Below are positions 17,870 to 26,180 of a stretch of 64,000 nt of DNA, one piece after another. The position numbers and the translations under genes were made by a program. The DNA is from Affinundibacterium amnicola (lineage in GTDB: Bacteria > Pseudomonadota > Gammaproteobacteria > Burkholderiales > Burkholderiaceae_D). The stretch lies in assembly GCF_014284275.1 (NCBI RefSeq), contig NZ_JACOFU010000006.1:186001-250000 (forward strand). The letters run 5' to 3'. Within the stretch, counting starts at the first letter, position 1, and each line of letters starts with the position of its first letter. The notes under the pieces were generated by a model that did no database searches, was not told the origin of the DNA, and saw nothing but the letters and a program-made list of their open reading frames with translations.

Positions 17870-19657
17870 TTAGTAAGCTAATGCGCGTCCATCTGGATTG
17901 CGTGGATCAGCAAAAGCTTCTAAACCTTCGGCGGTGATTTTGATAGTCTGGGTGCGGCCCATTGAGCGACCAATTGAAAATTTATGGCCTTTCTGTTTTA
18001 AGATTTCTAATGTGTCAGCGTTAAAACCGCGTTCCATACGAATCACGTCAGGTTCCCATTGGTGGTGTAAACGCGGCGCGATAGTCGCTTCTGCTGGATT
18101 TAATTGATGATCGATAACATTCAGAATAATTTGCAAAGTAGTGGTAATGATGCGGCTGCCACCAGGACTGCCAGTGACTAAGAATGGTTTGCCGTCTTTC
18201 AATACCATGGTTGGTGTCATCGAGCTAAGTGGTCTTTTCTTTGCGGCCACTGAGTTCGCCTCGCCGCCAACCAAACCAAATGCGTTTGGAACGCCTGCTT
18301 TCACTGAGAAATCATCCATTTCATTGTTCAAGGTAATGCCAGTTCCTGTGGCGACGATGCCGCTACCAAATAGCAAATTGAGTGTATAGGTTGTCGCTAC
18401 CACATTGCCAAACTTGTCTGCGACTGAGTAGTGCGTAGTTTGATCACTTTCATATGGCAAGGGTTTGCCAGGTTTGATTTGTGCAGAGGGTGTTGCGCGA
18501 TCGGGATTGATATTGCGAACTAATTCATCCGCATATCTTTTTGAGGTTAAACCAGTCACCGGCACTTTGACAAAATCTGGATCGCCTAAATATTCAGCTC
18601 GATCAGCGTACGCTAGCTTCATTACTTCGGTTAATGTATGGATGTTTTGGGCGCTATTTAAACCTTGTTTGGCGATTGGAAAGTGTTCCAGCATATTCAG
18701 CATCTGTATGACATGTACACCGCCAGAGCTCGGTGGTGGCATTGAAACGACTTGATAGCCACGATAATTTCCGCTAACAGGCAAGCGTTCAATGGCTTTG
18801 TAATTCTTCATGTCGTCGGCACTAATCATGCCGCCATGCTTTTTCATTTCGGCGACAATTTTTTGTGCAATAGCACCCTCATAAAATGCCTTTGGGCCTT
18901 GCTGTGCGATCAAGCGCAAAGAATTCGCTAAATCTTTTTGCACCAATTTCTCACCTGCACGCAAAGGACGATCACCGTTAAAGAAAATGGCGCGGCTAGA
19001 TTCCCATTTGCCTAATTGATTGCGACTTGCTTCTAATAATTGCGCAAGATAGGGTGTCACTTCAAACCCTTGTTCGGCCAGTTTGATCGATGGTGTAATT
19101 AATTCTTTTAATGACATCGTGCCATATTGGCGTAAGGCTAGATCAAGACCAGCAACAGTGCCGGGAACACCAACCGCAAGATGAGAAGAGGTTGAACTAC
19201 CAGGAATGATTTTCCCATTGGTATCGAGAAACATATCGCGATGAGCGAGAGCCGGCGCTAGCTCGCGAAAATCTAAGGCAATATTTTTACCACTTTTAGC
19301 GTCGTGAATCAGCATAAAACCACCACCACCGATATTGCCCGCGTGAGGCAATACCACGGCAAGTGCAAAACCAACAGCAACCGCGGCATCGACAGCATTT
19401 CCTCCACGTTTTAAAACATCTAGGCCGACTTGGCTAGCTAACACCTGCTCGCTTGAAACGATGCCATTTTTTGCTCTGACTGGGCTGAGAATATCGTAGC
19501 TGGTGTCGTACTGAATCTGCGCACCGGTACCTTGTGCGTGGCTGAGATGAACAACACCAATTTGTGCGGCAGTGAAGACGGTTGCGAATAATGCGAGACG
19601 AATTTTTTTGAATGAAGACACAACTAGTTTCCTTATACGAACGAGGTAAGTCTGCAT
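17870..19657 (-). CDS. ggt: Gamma-glutamyltransferase
   Basis: 595 residues, usual length for the bacterial enzyme, with an N-terminal signal (hydrophobic ~19-38, ending SHAQG) sending it to the periplasm. It hydrolyses or transpeptidates glutathione and other gamma-glutamyl compounds. The precursor self-cleaves before the catalytic threonine, here Thr407, the first T of TTHYSVAD. Also visible: NIGGGGFMLIHD near the substrate-binding arginine region, VVSMPPPSSGGVH, LNNEMDDF, and SSMTPTMVLKDGKP with SPGGSRI. The gene is alone on its strand. Divergent from it, about 260 bp away, is the GspE-like ATPase gene. Confidence 0.95.
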   Translation of the reverse strand: MQTYLVRIRKLVVSSFKKIRLALFATVFTAAQIGVVHLSHAQGTGAQIQYDTSYDILSPVRAKNGIVSSEQVLASQVGLDVLKRGGNAVDAAVAVGFALAVVLPHAGNIGGGGFMLIHDAKSGKNIALDFRELAPALAHRDMFLDTNGKIIPGSSTSSHLAVGVPGTVAGLDLALRQYGTMSLKELITPSIKLAEQGFEVTPYLAQLLEASRNQLGKWESSRAIFFNGDRPLRAGEKLVQKDLANSLRLIAQQGPKAFYEGAIAQKIVAEMKKHGGMISADDMKNYKAIERLPVSGNYRGYQVVSMPPPSSGGVHVIQMLNMLEHFPIAKQGLNSAQNIHTLTEVMKLAYADRAEYLGDPDFVKVPVTGLTSKRYADELVRNINPDRATPSAQIKPGKPLPYESDQTTHYSVADKFGNVVATTYTLNLLFGSGIVATGTGITLNNEMDDFSVKAGVPNAFGLVGGEANSVAAKKRPLSSMTPTMVLKDGKPFLVTGSPGGSRIITTTLQIILNVIDHQLNPAEATIAPRLHHQWEPDVIRMERGFNADTLEILKQKGHKFSIGRSMGRTQTIKITAEGLEAFADPRNPDGRALAY

Positions 19658-19919
19658 CTAGACAATGGAAATGCAAATGCATGCCAGTCTTTGTAAGATT
19701 TTTACTTTGCAGAAACTTGATTGTCGCTAACTATGCTGAATATGTCGAGATTTGATTGGAAATAGTGTCTTAAGTAAAAGAGAAGAAAGTTCATTACCTA
19801 TCCTTGTTTTTGATTTTTATCGCAATTTATTTGTCTATTCGCACTGGTATTTTTCCTTCGAGAAACTACAATTCATTTCATATCGCCTCGTTGTTTCCTT
19901 CTTTTTGAAAGAAAATACA

Positions 19920-22355
19920 ATGAATAACGTATCTCAGAATTTGGCTCAGGCTCCTGCTGCCAGTTATCCCAATCTTAGCCGTGCACTTGCGCTATATGGT
20001 GTCGAAGCAAAGCAATTGGCGGCTCAATACCCACGCATTGTGACTATCATTGATAGTACTTGGGGAAGTGTCGATTGCCTGCATTATTTAGATAGTCTCT
20101 TATTTTCTGAACGTCCCGGCAGACAAGGTTTTCCTACCGATGTGTTAGATGAAATTGTTTTTATTAAAAACATTTTTGAATTTAGTCATCCGCAGTTTGC
20201 TGTTAGCCGGAACGATCCTATTAGTAAAAACAAGATTGAAGAGATTCGTGGGCACATACAAGAAATAGTCAGTGGTGTAGAAAGTGTGCCGGAAATTGCC
20301 AGCTTTTCTGATATGCACGCTAAGTTAAAAGGGCGCGTGTTGAATGAAAAGAAGCCTCAACATGAAATCGACTCGCATCAAACTTTACGCAATAACGTGT
20401 CGATGATGGAAAACAATGCTTATCCCAAAGGCGCCAAGCGTGAATTATTGGGACAGTATTTTTTAGAAAGCAATTTGTTGAGCGATTCTACTTTGGCTGA
20501 TGCACTTAATTTGCAAAGTAAATTACGCACCAGACATTTGTTAGGTGAGATTCTTATTGCAGATCACAGCATTACCGAAATGCAGCTCAATTGGGCGCTA
20601 AGCAGACAACGTGGAATTCCTATCGTGGATGTTTCAAATTTGGAGATTTCTGCTGAAGCAGTGCGCCTTATTCCGCTGAAAATCGCTCATGCGAAACATG
20701 CTATGCCGATCACTATTTTTGATAATCGTATCGTGGTGGCAGTCGCCAATCCATTTGATTCGGAAGTACAGCGTTATTTCTCATTCTTGTCTGGATATCG
20801 CACCATTCTGGTGTATTCCAGCTATGAACAAATTGAGACAGCTTTAAGTCGTTACACCGAATCGAAGCGTGGTGTCGTGAATCATACTGAATTGAATGGT
20901 ACGAAGAAAGATCATCGATTGGCTGGTAACGGTGCCGCCTCAGCAACCGAACTTGTCGCTAGTAAAAAAAGAATCAACGAATCAAATGGTATCGAAAAAT
21001 CAGATCGTCACGATCAAGCGCTCAACCAAACTGAAGACGACGATGCCGATGAACAAACAGATGACTTTTCGACTGCGATAAATGAGAGTCCCTTACTGAA
21101 AAAAATTGATGAGAACGATGAAACTGTCATTGGTTTGATTAATAAAACAATTAATGATGCGATACGTTTAGGTGCATCGGACATTCACTTCGAGGCATTC
21201 CCACGTACCAGAAATTCGCAAATTCGTTTTCGTAAAGATGGCAAATTAGAAGTCAGTGCGACTTATCCTATTAACTTTCATCCCGCTGTGGTGTCACGCA
21301 TCAAAATCATGGCTTCCTTGGATATTTCTGAAAAGAGAAAAGCCCAAGATGGGAAAATAACTTTTGGTTATGCGAATAAAAAACTTGATCTCAGAGTGTC
21401 TAGCATTCCAACCTCGAATGCGCTGGAAGTCGTCACTGTCAGGATACTCGGTGCTGGCAAACCACTTCCCTTGTCAAAAATTAGTATGCATCCAGAGTTA
21501 CTAGAAAAATTCAAACTGCAGATTAATAAGCCACATGGCTTGATCTTGGTATGTGGGCCAACCGGTAGTGGCAAAACAACGACTTTGCATTCGGTTTTGA
21601 GAGAGTTAAATAGTAGCGACAAGAAGATCTGGACTGCAGAAGATCCGGTGGAAATCGTACAAAAAAATATTTCACAAGTGCAGGTGTTACCTAAAATAGG
21701 TTGGACTTTCGCGAAGGCCTTGCGCTCTTTTCTTAGAGCGGATCCTGATGTCATTATGGTGGGAGAAATTCGTGACTCGGAGACAGCGAAAGTGGCAGTT
21801 GAAGCTTCAATGACCGGACATTTGGTGCTCTCGACTTTACATACGAATTCTGCGGCAGAAACATTGATGCGTATGATGGATCTTGATGTGCCAGCATTTA
21901 ATCTGGCAGACGCAACTCAAGCGATCTTATCGCAACGCTTAGCCCGACGTGTCTGTACTGAATGCGCAGAGCGCTTTGAGTTTAGCGCGGAAGAATTGGA
22001 GCAATTGGTGAATGAATATACGTTGAACACGATGGAGAAGTCTCTGAGCAAACAAGAGCGGCAAAAGATGATAACGCGCTGGCAGACAGAATTCGGTGAA
22101 AATTCCTGTATTTATGGCCGACGCGGCTTAGGATGCGCGGTTTGTCATGGTACTGGCTATAACGGTCGCATGGGAATACATGAGTTATTGGTGATGAGCA
22201 CCGAAATGCGGCGCTTGATCAGTTGTGGTGCCAGTAGTGCAGATATTTTCAAGTTAGCGGTAAAAGAGGGAATGAAAACTTTGCGTCAGGATGCGATTGA
22301 AAAAGTATTACAAGGAACAACAGATCTAGCGGAAATCCGTATGGTTTGTATTTAA
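19920..22355 (+). CDS. GspE/PilB-type secretion ATPase, stand-alone
   Basis: 811 residues from the ATG at 19920; a longer frame from 19752 looks non-coding. Layout: a unique N-terminal region (~1-160); an MshEN/T2SSE-N domain (GQYFLESNLLSDSTLADAL ... LIPLKIAHAKHAMPI); a charged low-complexity linker (~330-390); then a complete hexameric ATPase with Walker A GPTGSGKTT (~546-554), Asp box EDPVE, Walker B VIMVGEIRD and His box STLHTNSA. A zinc-binding tetracysteine module (CTEC ~680, CAVC ~739) is intact. This is an assembly ATPase of type II secretion or type IV pili, but no secretion or pilus gene lies nearby. The role could be an alternative pilus motor. The ribosome site is weak. Confidence 0.82.
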   Translation: MNNVSQNLAQAPAASYPNLSRALALYGVEAKQLAAQYPRIVTIIDSTWGSVDCLHYLDSLLFSERPGRQGFPTDVLDEIVFIKNIFEFSHPQFAVSRNDPISKNKIEEIRGHIQEIVSGVESVPEIASFSDMHAKLKGRVLNEKKPQHEIDSHQTLRNNVSMMENNAYPKGAKRELLGQYFLESNLLSDSTLADALNLQSKLRTRHLLGEILIADHSITEMQLNWALSRQRGIPIVDVSNLEISAEAVRLIPLKIAHAKHAMPITIFDNRIVVAVANPFDSEVQRYFSFLSGYRTILVYSSYEQIETALSRYTESKRGVVNHTELNGTKKDHRLAGNGAASATELVASKKRINESNGIEKSDRHDQALNQTEDDDADEQTDDFSTAINESPLLKKIDENDETVIGLINKTINDAIRLGASDIHFEAFPRTRNSQIRFRKDGKLEVSATYPINFHPAVVSRIKIMASLDISEKRKAQDGKITFGYANKKLDLRVSSIPTSNALEVVTVRILGAGKPLPLSKISMHPELLEKFKLQINKPHGLILVCGPTGSGKTTTLHSVLRELNSSDKKIWTAEDPVEIVQKNISQVQVLPKIGWTFAKALRSFLRADPDVIMVGEIRDSETAKVAVEASMTGHLVLSTLHTNSAAETLMRMMDLDVPAFNLADATQAILSQRLARRVCTECAERFEFSAEELEQLVNEYTLNTMEKSLSKQERQKMITRWQTEFGENSCIYGRRGLGCAVCHGTGYNGRMGIHELLVMSTEMRRLISCGASSADIFKLAVKEGMKTLRQDAIEKVLQGTTDLAEIRMVCI

Positions 22356-22520
22356 GACTTCTGCATAATCGTAGCGAGCGGTCGAAGTTTGCATTGAGGA
22401 ACGGACCTGCGCTCGAGTACAGCGAGCACCGGAAATTCAAAAACCGGTCGCGCAGTTGCTTGCGCAGAGGGCTTTATTTAGCACGATGAAATCAAGGCAA
22501 GCCCTGAAAAAGGTATAAAA

Positions 22521-22544
22521 AAAGCCACCTGCGAGGGTGGCTTT
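22521..22544 (-). terminator. Terminator of rplY
   Basis: A 9-bp stem AAAGCCACC / GGTGGCTTT with a 6-nt loop; on the minus strand it runs into a T-run (A-run at 22517-22523 on the plus strand). It is followed upstream by a second palindrome at 22548-22571. Confidence 0.8.
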
Positions 22545-22547
22545 CGA

Positions 22548-22571
22548 TTTAAAAGAGTAAGCTCTTTTAAA
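22548..22571. repeat. Palindrome abutting the rplY stop codon
   Basis: Perfect 10-bp arms TTTAAAAGAG (22548-22557) and CTCTTTTAAA (22562-22571) with a 4-nt loop, touching the stop codon at 22572. Together with the hairpin at 22521-22544 it forms a tandem 3' structure on the rplY transcript. Confidence 0.6.
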
Positions 22572-23159
22572 TTATTTTGCGTCAGCTTCTGCAGAAGTTG
22601 CGCCAGCTGGTTTAACAGCGATAGCAACAGTTGCGTCATCACCGTGTACTACAGCAGAAACGCCTTTTGGCAATTTCAATGCAGATACGTGTACGGATTG
22701 ACCAGCTTCAACTTTAGACAAATCAACTTCGATGAATTCTGGCAAGTCTGCTGGCAAGCATTCTACGTCCAATTCAACAGCAACATGGCTGATCACTGCA
22801 GCAGACAATTTCACTGCTGGAGAAACTTCAGCGTTGATGAAGTGCAAAGGTACTTTAACGTGGATCTTTTTGTTTGCATCGACGCGTTGGAAATCAGCGT
22901 GCAAAACTAATTGTTTAAACGCGTGCATCTGGAAATCACGCAACAATACTTTTTCTACTTTACCATCAACATCCATGTCGAGAATGGAAGAGTGGAATAC
23001 TTCTTTTTTCAATGCATGGAACAATGCATTGTGATCCAATGAGATGTTCACTGCTGGCTCTGTACCACCGTAGATGATGCCAGGTGTTTGACCAGCATTA
23101 CGCAGGCGGCGGCTCGCTCCGGTGCCCTGTTCTTTACGTGCAAATGCGACTACTTTCAT
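22572..23159 (-). CDS. rplY: 50S ribosomal protein L25 / general stress protein Ctc
   Basis: 195 residues, the long Ctc-type L25, which binds 5S rRNA. The N-terminal RNA-binding domain begins [18 protein letters not shown], with GIIYGG and [22 protein letters not shown]. The C-terminal TL5-like beta domain covers ~100-180, ending in an Ala-rich tail. It follows prs on the minus strand, a standard neighbour in betaproteobacteria. A 145-bp gap containing a small inverted repeat (CTTTCC / GGAAAG) separates it from prs. pth, which often follows, is not present here; the next gene is the convergent GspE-like ATPase. Confidence 0.95.
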   Translation of the reverse strand: MKVVAFARKEQGTGASRRLRNAGQTPGIIYGGTEPAVNISLDHNALFHALKKEVFHSSILDMDVDGKVEKVLLRDFQMHAFKQLVLHADFQRVDANKKIHVKVPLHFINAEVSPAVKLSAAVISHVAVELDVECLPADLPEFIEVDLSKVEAGQSVHVSALKLPKGVSAVVHGDDATVAIAVKPAGATSAEADAK

Positions 23160-23304
23160 TTTAATACTCCAAAATAAGCAAACTATTCATGATCATCACG
23201 AGCTAGCTTGCGTTGACTTTCCCGCGACCAGGAAAGTGAAAATGACCGATACGTACTTTGTACGCATCAGCCGAAAACAATACCGATTCTTTGTTCGCGA
23301 TTGA

Positions 23305-24261
23305 TTAATCTGAAAACAAAGAAATAACCGATTCGCCTTTAGTAATACGACGGAAGGTCTCCGCCAGCAAACTATCACAAGACAATTGACGAATCTTGGA
23401 ACACGCCTGCGCAGCGGCTGACAAAGGAATCGTATCTGTCACTACCAACTCATCGAGCGGAGAATTATTGATACGATCAATCGCCGGGCCAGACAAAACA
23501 GCATGCGTACAATACGCTAATACTTTTTTCGCGCCGCGCTCTTTCAATACTTCCGCCGCCTTGGTCAAAGTGCCTGCTGTATCAACCATGTCATCCATGA
23601 TCACGCAGTTACGGCCTTCAACTTCACCAATAATATTCATCACTTCAGATACATTGGCTTTTGGACGACGCTTGTCGATAATGGCCAAATCGCATCCTAA
23701 ACGTTTTGCCAAAGCACGGGCACGTACTACGCCACCAACGTCAGGAGAAACAACTAATAAATCTTCGTAATTTTTCGCTACCAAATCACCCAACAAAATC
23801 GGCGATGCATAGATATTATCAACTGGGATATCGAAGAAACCTTGGATTTGATCTGCATGCAAATCCATAATCAAAACACGACCAACACCAGCTTCTTCCA
23901 ACATATTCGCTACCACTTTGGCAGAAATCGCAACACGCGCAGAGCGCGGGCGGCGATCTTGACGTGCATAACCAAAATACGGAATAGCTGCGGTGATACG
24001 TCCAGCTGAAGCGCGCTTTAAGGCATCAACCATCAACATGATTTCCATCAAGTTGTCATTGGTTGGCGCACAAGTTGATTGCAAAACAAAAACGTCTTTA
24101 CCACGCACGTTTTCGTTGATTTCAACCATCACCTCGCCGTCAGAAAACTTGGATACGTCAGCCTTACCGAGACGAATGCCGAGTTGCTTTGCAACGCCTG
24201 CCGCTAAAGCAGGATTGGCATTACCAGTAAAGACCATCATGTTGTCGAGAGCGTGTGCCAT
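23305..24261 (-). CDS. prs: Ribose-phosphate pyrophosphokinase (PRPP synthetase)
   Basis: 318 residues, class I length. It transfers pyrophosphate from ATP to ribose-5-phosphate in the cytoplasm, giving PRPP for purine, pyrimidine, NAD, histidine and tryptophan synthesis. Seen: [20 protein letters not shown] at the N-terminus, [19 protein letters not shown], the flexible-loop arginines in [13 protein letters not shown], and the PRPP-binding loop [16 protein letters not shown]. It sits between tRNA-Gln and rplY, in the conserved order ispE-tRNA-Gln-prs-rplY. A hairpin with a T-run follows the tRNA, so prs probably also has its own promoter in the 24262-24360 gap. Confidence 0.97.
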   Translation of the reverse strand: MAHALDNMMVFTGNANPALAAGVAKQLGIRLGKADVSKFSDGEVMVEINENVRGKDVFVLQSTCAPTNDNLMEIMLMVDALKRASAGRITAAIPYFGYARQDRRPRSARVAISAKVVANMLEEAGVGRVLIMDLHADQIQGFFDIPVDNIYASPILLGDLVAKNYEDLLVVSPDVGGVVRARALAKRLGCDLAIIDKRRPKANVSEVMNIIGEVEGRNCVIMDDMVDTAGTLTKAAEVLKERGAKKVLAYCTHAVLSGPAIDRINNSPLDELVVTDTIPLSAAAQACSKIRQLSCDSLLAETFRRITKGESVISLFSD

Positions 24262-24361
24262 GAGATCACCTAAGGGAATAAAAAAGCCACTTCAAGAGAA
24301 CAATACTCAGCATCACGGTTCAAATTCTTGTTGTAATGATTACTGAAAATACTGCCGTAAA

Positions 24362-24407
24362 AAACCGAAAAGCCGCCGCATCATTTTGTATGCGGCGGCT
24401 TGTAATC
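24362..24407 (-). terminator. Terminator downstream of tRNA-Gln
   Basis: A 12-bp stem AAGCCGCCGCAT (24370-24381) / ATGCGGCGGCTT (24390-24401) with an 8-nt loop, extended by weaker outer pairing AACCGA / TCGGTT. On the minus strand it ends in a T-run (GGTTTTTT). It separates the tRNA from prs. Confidence 0.8.
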
Positions 24408-24420
24408 GGTTTGTATCTTA

Positions 24421-24497
24421 TGGCAGGGGAAGAAGGATTCGAACCTTCGCATGCCGGAATCAAAATCCGGTGCCTTAACCAGCTTGGCGATTCCCCT
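24421..24497 (-). tRNA. tRNA-Gln (anticodon TTG)
   Basis: The minus strand folds into a complete cloverleaf. The acceptor stem is AGGGGAA / TTCCCCT with discriminator G and an encoded CCA (24421-24423). The anticodon stem is CCGGA / TCCGG around the 7-nt loop TTTTGAT, giving anticodon TTG. The T arm contains GGTTCGAATCC. 77 nt including CCA. Its place between ispE and prs is conserved in betaproteobacteria. Confidence 0.96.
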
Positions 24498-24598
24498 ACA
24501 CAACCGTTTATCAATTGCTTACTTCATTTTCGTTTGATAATCAGCGAAGCCGCTATTTTATCTTGAAATCAGCAATCAACCAAATTTTTTGTGATGCA

Positions 24599-25468
24599 CT
24601 ATAAATTAACTTTCAAATTTATAGGATGTTGTTGCAATGCTTTAGCAATCCATGATGTCCATTGGCTGGGTACTTGTTTGAATACTTTTTTTGCCGCTTC
24701 TTCGTTTGGAAAAGCACAAAAAACACAAGAGCCCGATCCCGTCATCTTGGCATCACCCTGATGAAGCTCAAATTGTTTTAGCCAATGAATGACCGCTGCA
24801 ATTTCTGGGTGTAAAGCACAAGCAACAGCTTGCATATCATTTTTCCACTCAACTTTCGCTGCATTGGAAAAGTCCGTTATTCTGACGGGCTTCGTGTTTC
24901 TTGTCAACTCTTTGGCGGAAAAAATTGTTGGTGTCGGTACATGGACACCTGGCTCTATCACGATAAACCATTGATCTGATGTCGACACAGCTTGCATCTG
25001 TTCGCCTATTCCTTCGACAAAGGCATTTTGACCATAAATAAAGAAGGGAACATCTGCACCAAGCTGTAAGCCTAATTGCATAAGTGTTTGTCGATTCAAA
25101 TTGCACTTCCATAAATGATTAAGTGCAATTAATGTTGTTGCCGCATCAGATGAACCGCCACCAAGGCCACCACCCATCGGTAGATTTTTATGCAGATGGA
25201 TTTCAGCACCTTGAAGAGTCCCTGTATAGCTTTGCAATAAACGCGCAGCTTTGATGACCAAATCATCTTGTTCCGGTACGCCATGAACTTGGTTTAAACG
25301 ATGTATCTCACCATCCTGGCGAACATAAAAATCTAAGCTGTCGCAGCGATCAATTAATTGAAATACGCTTTGTAGCAGATGATAACCATCTGCACGACGA
25401 CCAGTAATGTGTAGAAAAAGGTTTAGTTTGGCTGGTGCTGGGCAGTTTAGAAGTTGAGGTTGATGCAT
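24599..25468 (-). CDS. ispE: 4-diphosphocytidyl-2-C-methyl-D-erythritol kinase
   Basis: 289 residues from the ATG at 25468, preferred over an in-frame ATG at 25492 because GGAAG precedes it; the longer form would overlap lolB by 17 bp. A GHMP kinase: PAPAKLNLFLHITGRRADGYH at the N-terminus, the ATP-binding glycine-rich motif PMGGGLGGGSSDAAT, and the C-terminal TGSGSCVF. It phosphorylates CDP-methylerythritol in the non-mevalonate isoprenoid pathway (cytoplasm). It lies directly downstream of lolB and upstream of tRNA-Gln, the usual betaproteobacterial order. It is probably cotranscribed with lolB and the TPR gene. Confidence 0.95.
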   Translation of the reverse strand: MHQPQLLNCPAPAKLNLFLHITGRRADGYHLLQSVFQLIDRCDSLDFYVRQDGEIHRLNQVHGVPEQDDLVIKAARLLQSYTGTLQGAEIHLHKNLPMGGGLGGGSSDAATTLIALNHLWKCNLNRQTLMQLGLQLGADVPFFIYGQNAFVEGIGEQMQAVSTSDQWFIVIEPGVHVPTPTIFSAKELTRNTKPVRITDFSNAAKVEWKNDMQAVACALHPEIAAVIHWLKQFELHQGDAKMTGSGSCVFCAFPNEEAAKKVFKQVPSQWTSWIAKALQQHPINLKVNL

Positions 25469-25475
25469 TTCTCGA

Positions 25476-26114
25476 TCACTTCCATTCGTCAATCACAATG
25501 CGAATTTTTACTTCGCCTAACTCTTCAGTGTAACGCTGTAAATCGATACGCTTCGGATGAACAACACCAGCGTCTTCCTGCCAGCTTACAAACTGCAATT
25601 GCCAGCCTTGTGCTTGCAATTGGAAATAGTCTTGAACTGGCACTGCGACTGTTTTTCCGTTCGCTTGCACATCAAATCCTTGCAACCATCTTTTTAGTCC
25701 AATGACAGGAATAGACCACCCCAAACTGTCTGCGAGTAATTGTTCAATATCCGCAGCGGTACGTGGTTCTTGCTTGGCTTGTTCTAATTTGGCGCCCATC
25801 GGCGTTTGTTGAATTGTGGCGATGGTTTGTCCCAATGGGGAGCTTAGACTGATATGCAAGTCATGAGCAGCCTGTTGCCATTCAAAGCCAGCACTGATTG
25901 TTTCTGCTTGTTCTCGCTGTTGATATTGAATAGAAATGCGTCCAGTTAATTGCACTTGTTCTTGCCATACACGTGGTTTGCTAATTTGCGCACTGCTGAT
26001 GGTTGGCGTCGTACTACAAGCATTCAGTAGTGTGCTGAATGCAGCGAGTAGAAATAACTTAAGGTAAGTTGATTGCCTGAAGAAAGAGAGTAATTGCTGC
26101 CCGTTTTTTAGCAT
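25476..26114 (-). CDS. lolB: Outer-membrane lipoprotein receptor LolB
   Basis: 212 residues from the ATG at 26114; a longer frame needs a TTG at 26174 and pushes the signal peptide inward. The signal peptide ends in the lipobox LLNAC, so LolB is itself an outer-membrane lipoprotein. It accepts lipoproteins from LolA and inserts them into the outer membrane. The mature part shows the LolB features WQEQVQLTGRISIQYQ, AGFEWQQ ... LSSPLGQTIATI, and LLADSLGWSIPVIGLKRWLQG. It overlaps or abuts ispE downstream, and the TPR gene ends 66 bp upstream, consistent with one operon. Confidence 0.92.
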   Translation of the reverse strand: MLKNGQQLLSFFRQSTYLKLFLLAAFSTLLNACSTTPTISSAQISKPRVWQEQVQLTGRISIQYQQREQAETISAGFEWQQAAHDLHISLSSPLGQTIATIQQTPMGAKLEQAKQEPRTAADIEQLLADSLGWSIPVIGLKRWLQGFDVQANGKTVAVPVQDYFQLQAQGWQLQFVSWQEDAGVVHPKRIDLQRYTEELGEVKIRIVIDEWK

Positions 26115-26180
26115 GGAAGATAATCGTCGTTTAGAAACAAAAGTACAAGGTAAAAGTTGCTTGGGTAAGCACAAGTTTGA

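Noticed and set aside
19752-19919. 56-residue extension of the GspE-like ATPase
   Set aside because: Looks like translated non-coding A+T-rich DNA; the later ATG begins a sequence of normal composition.
24320-24566. Overlapping reading frames over the tRNA-Gln gene
   Set aside because: They translate the tRNA and its terminator; common artefacts at tRNA loci.
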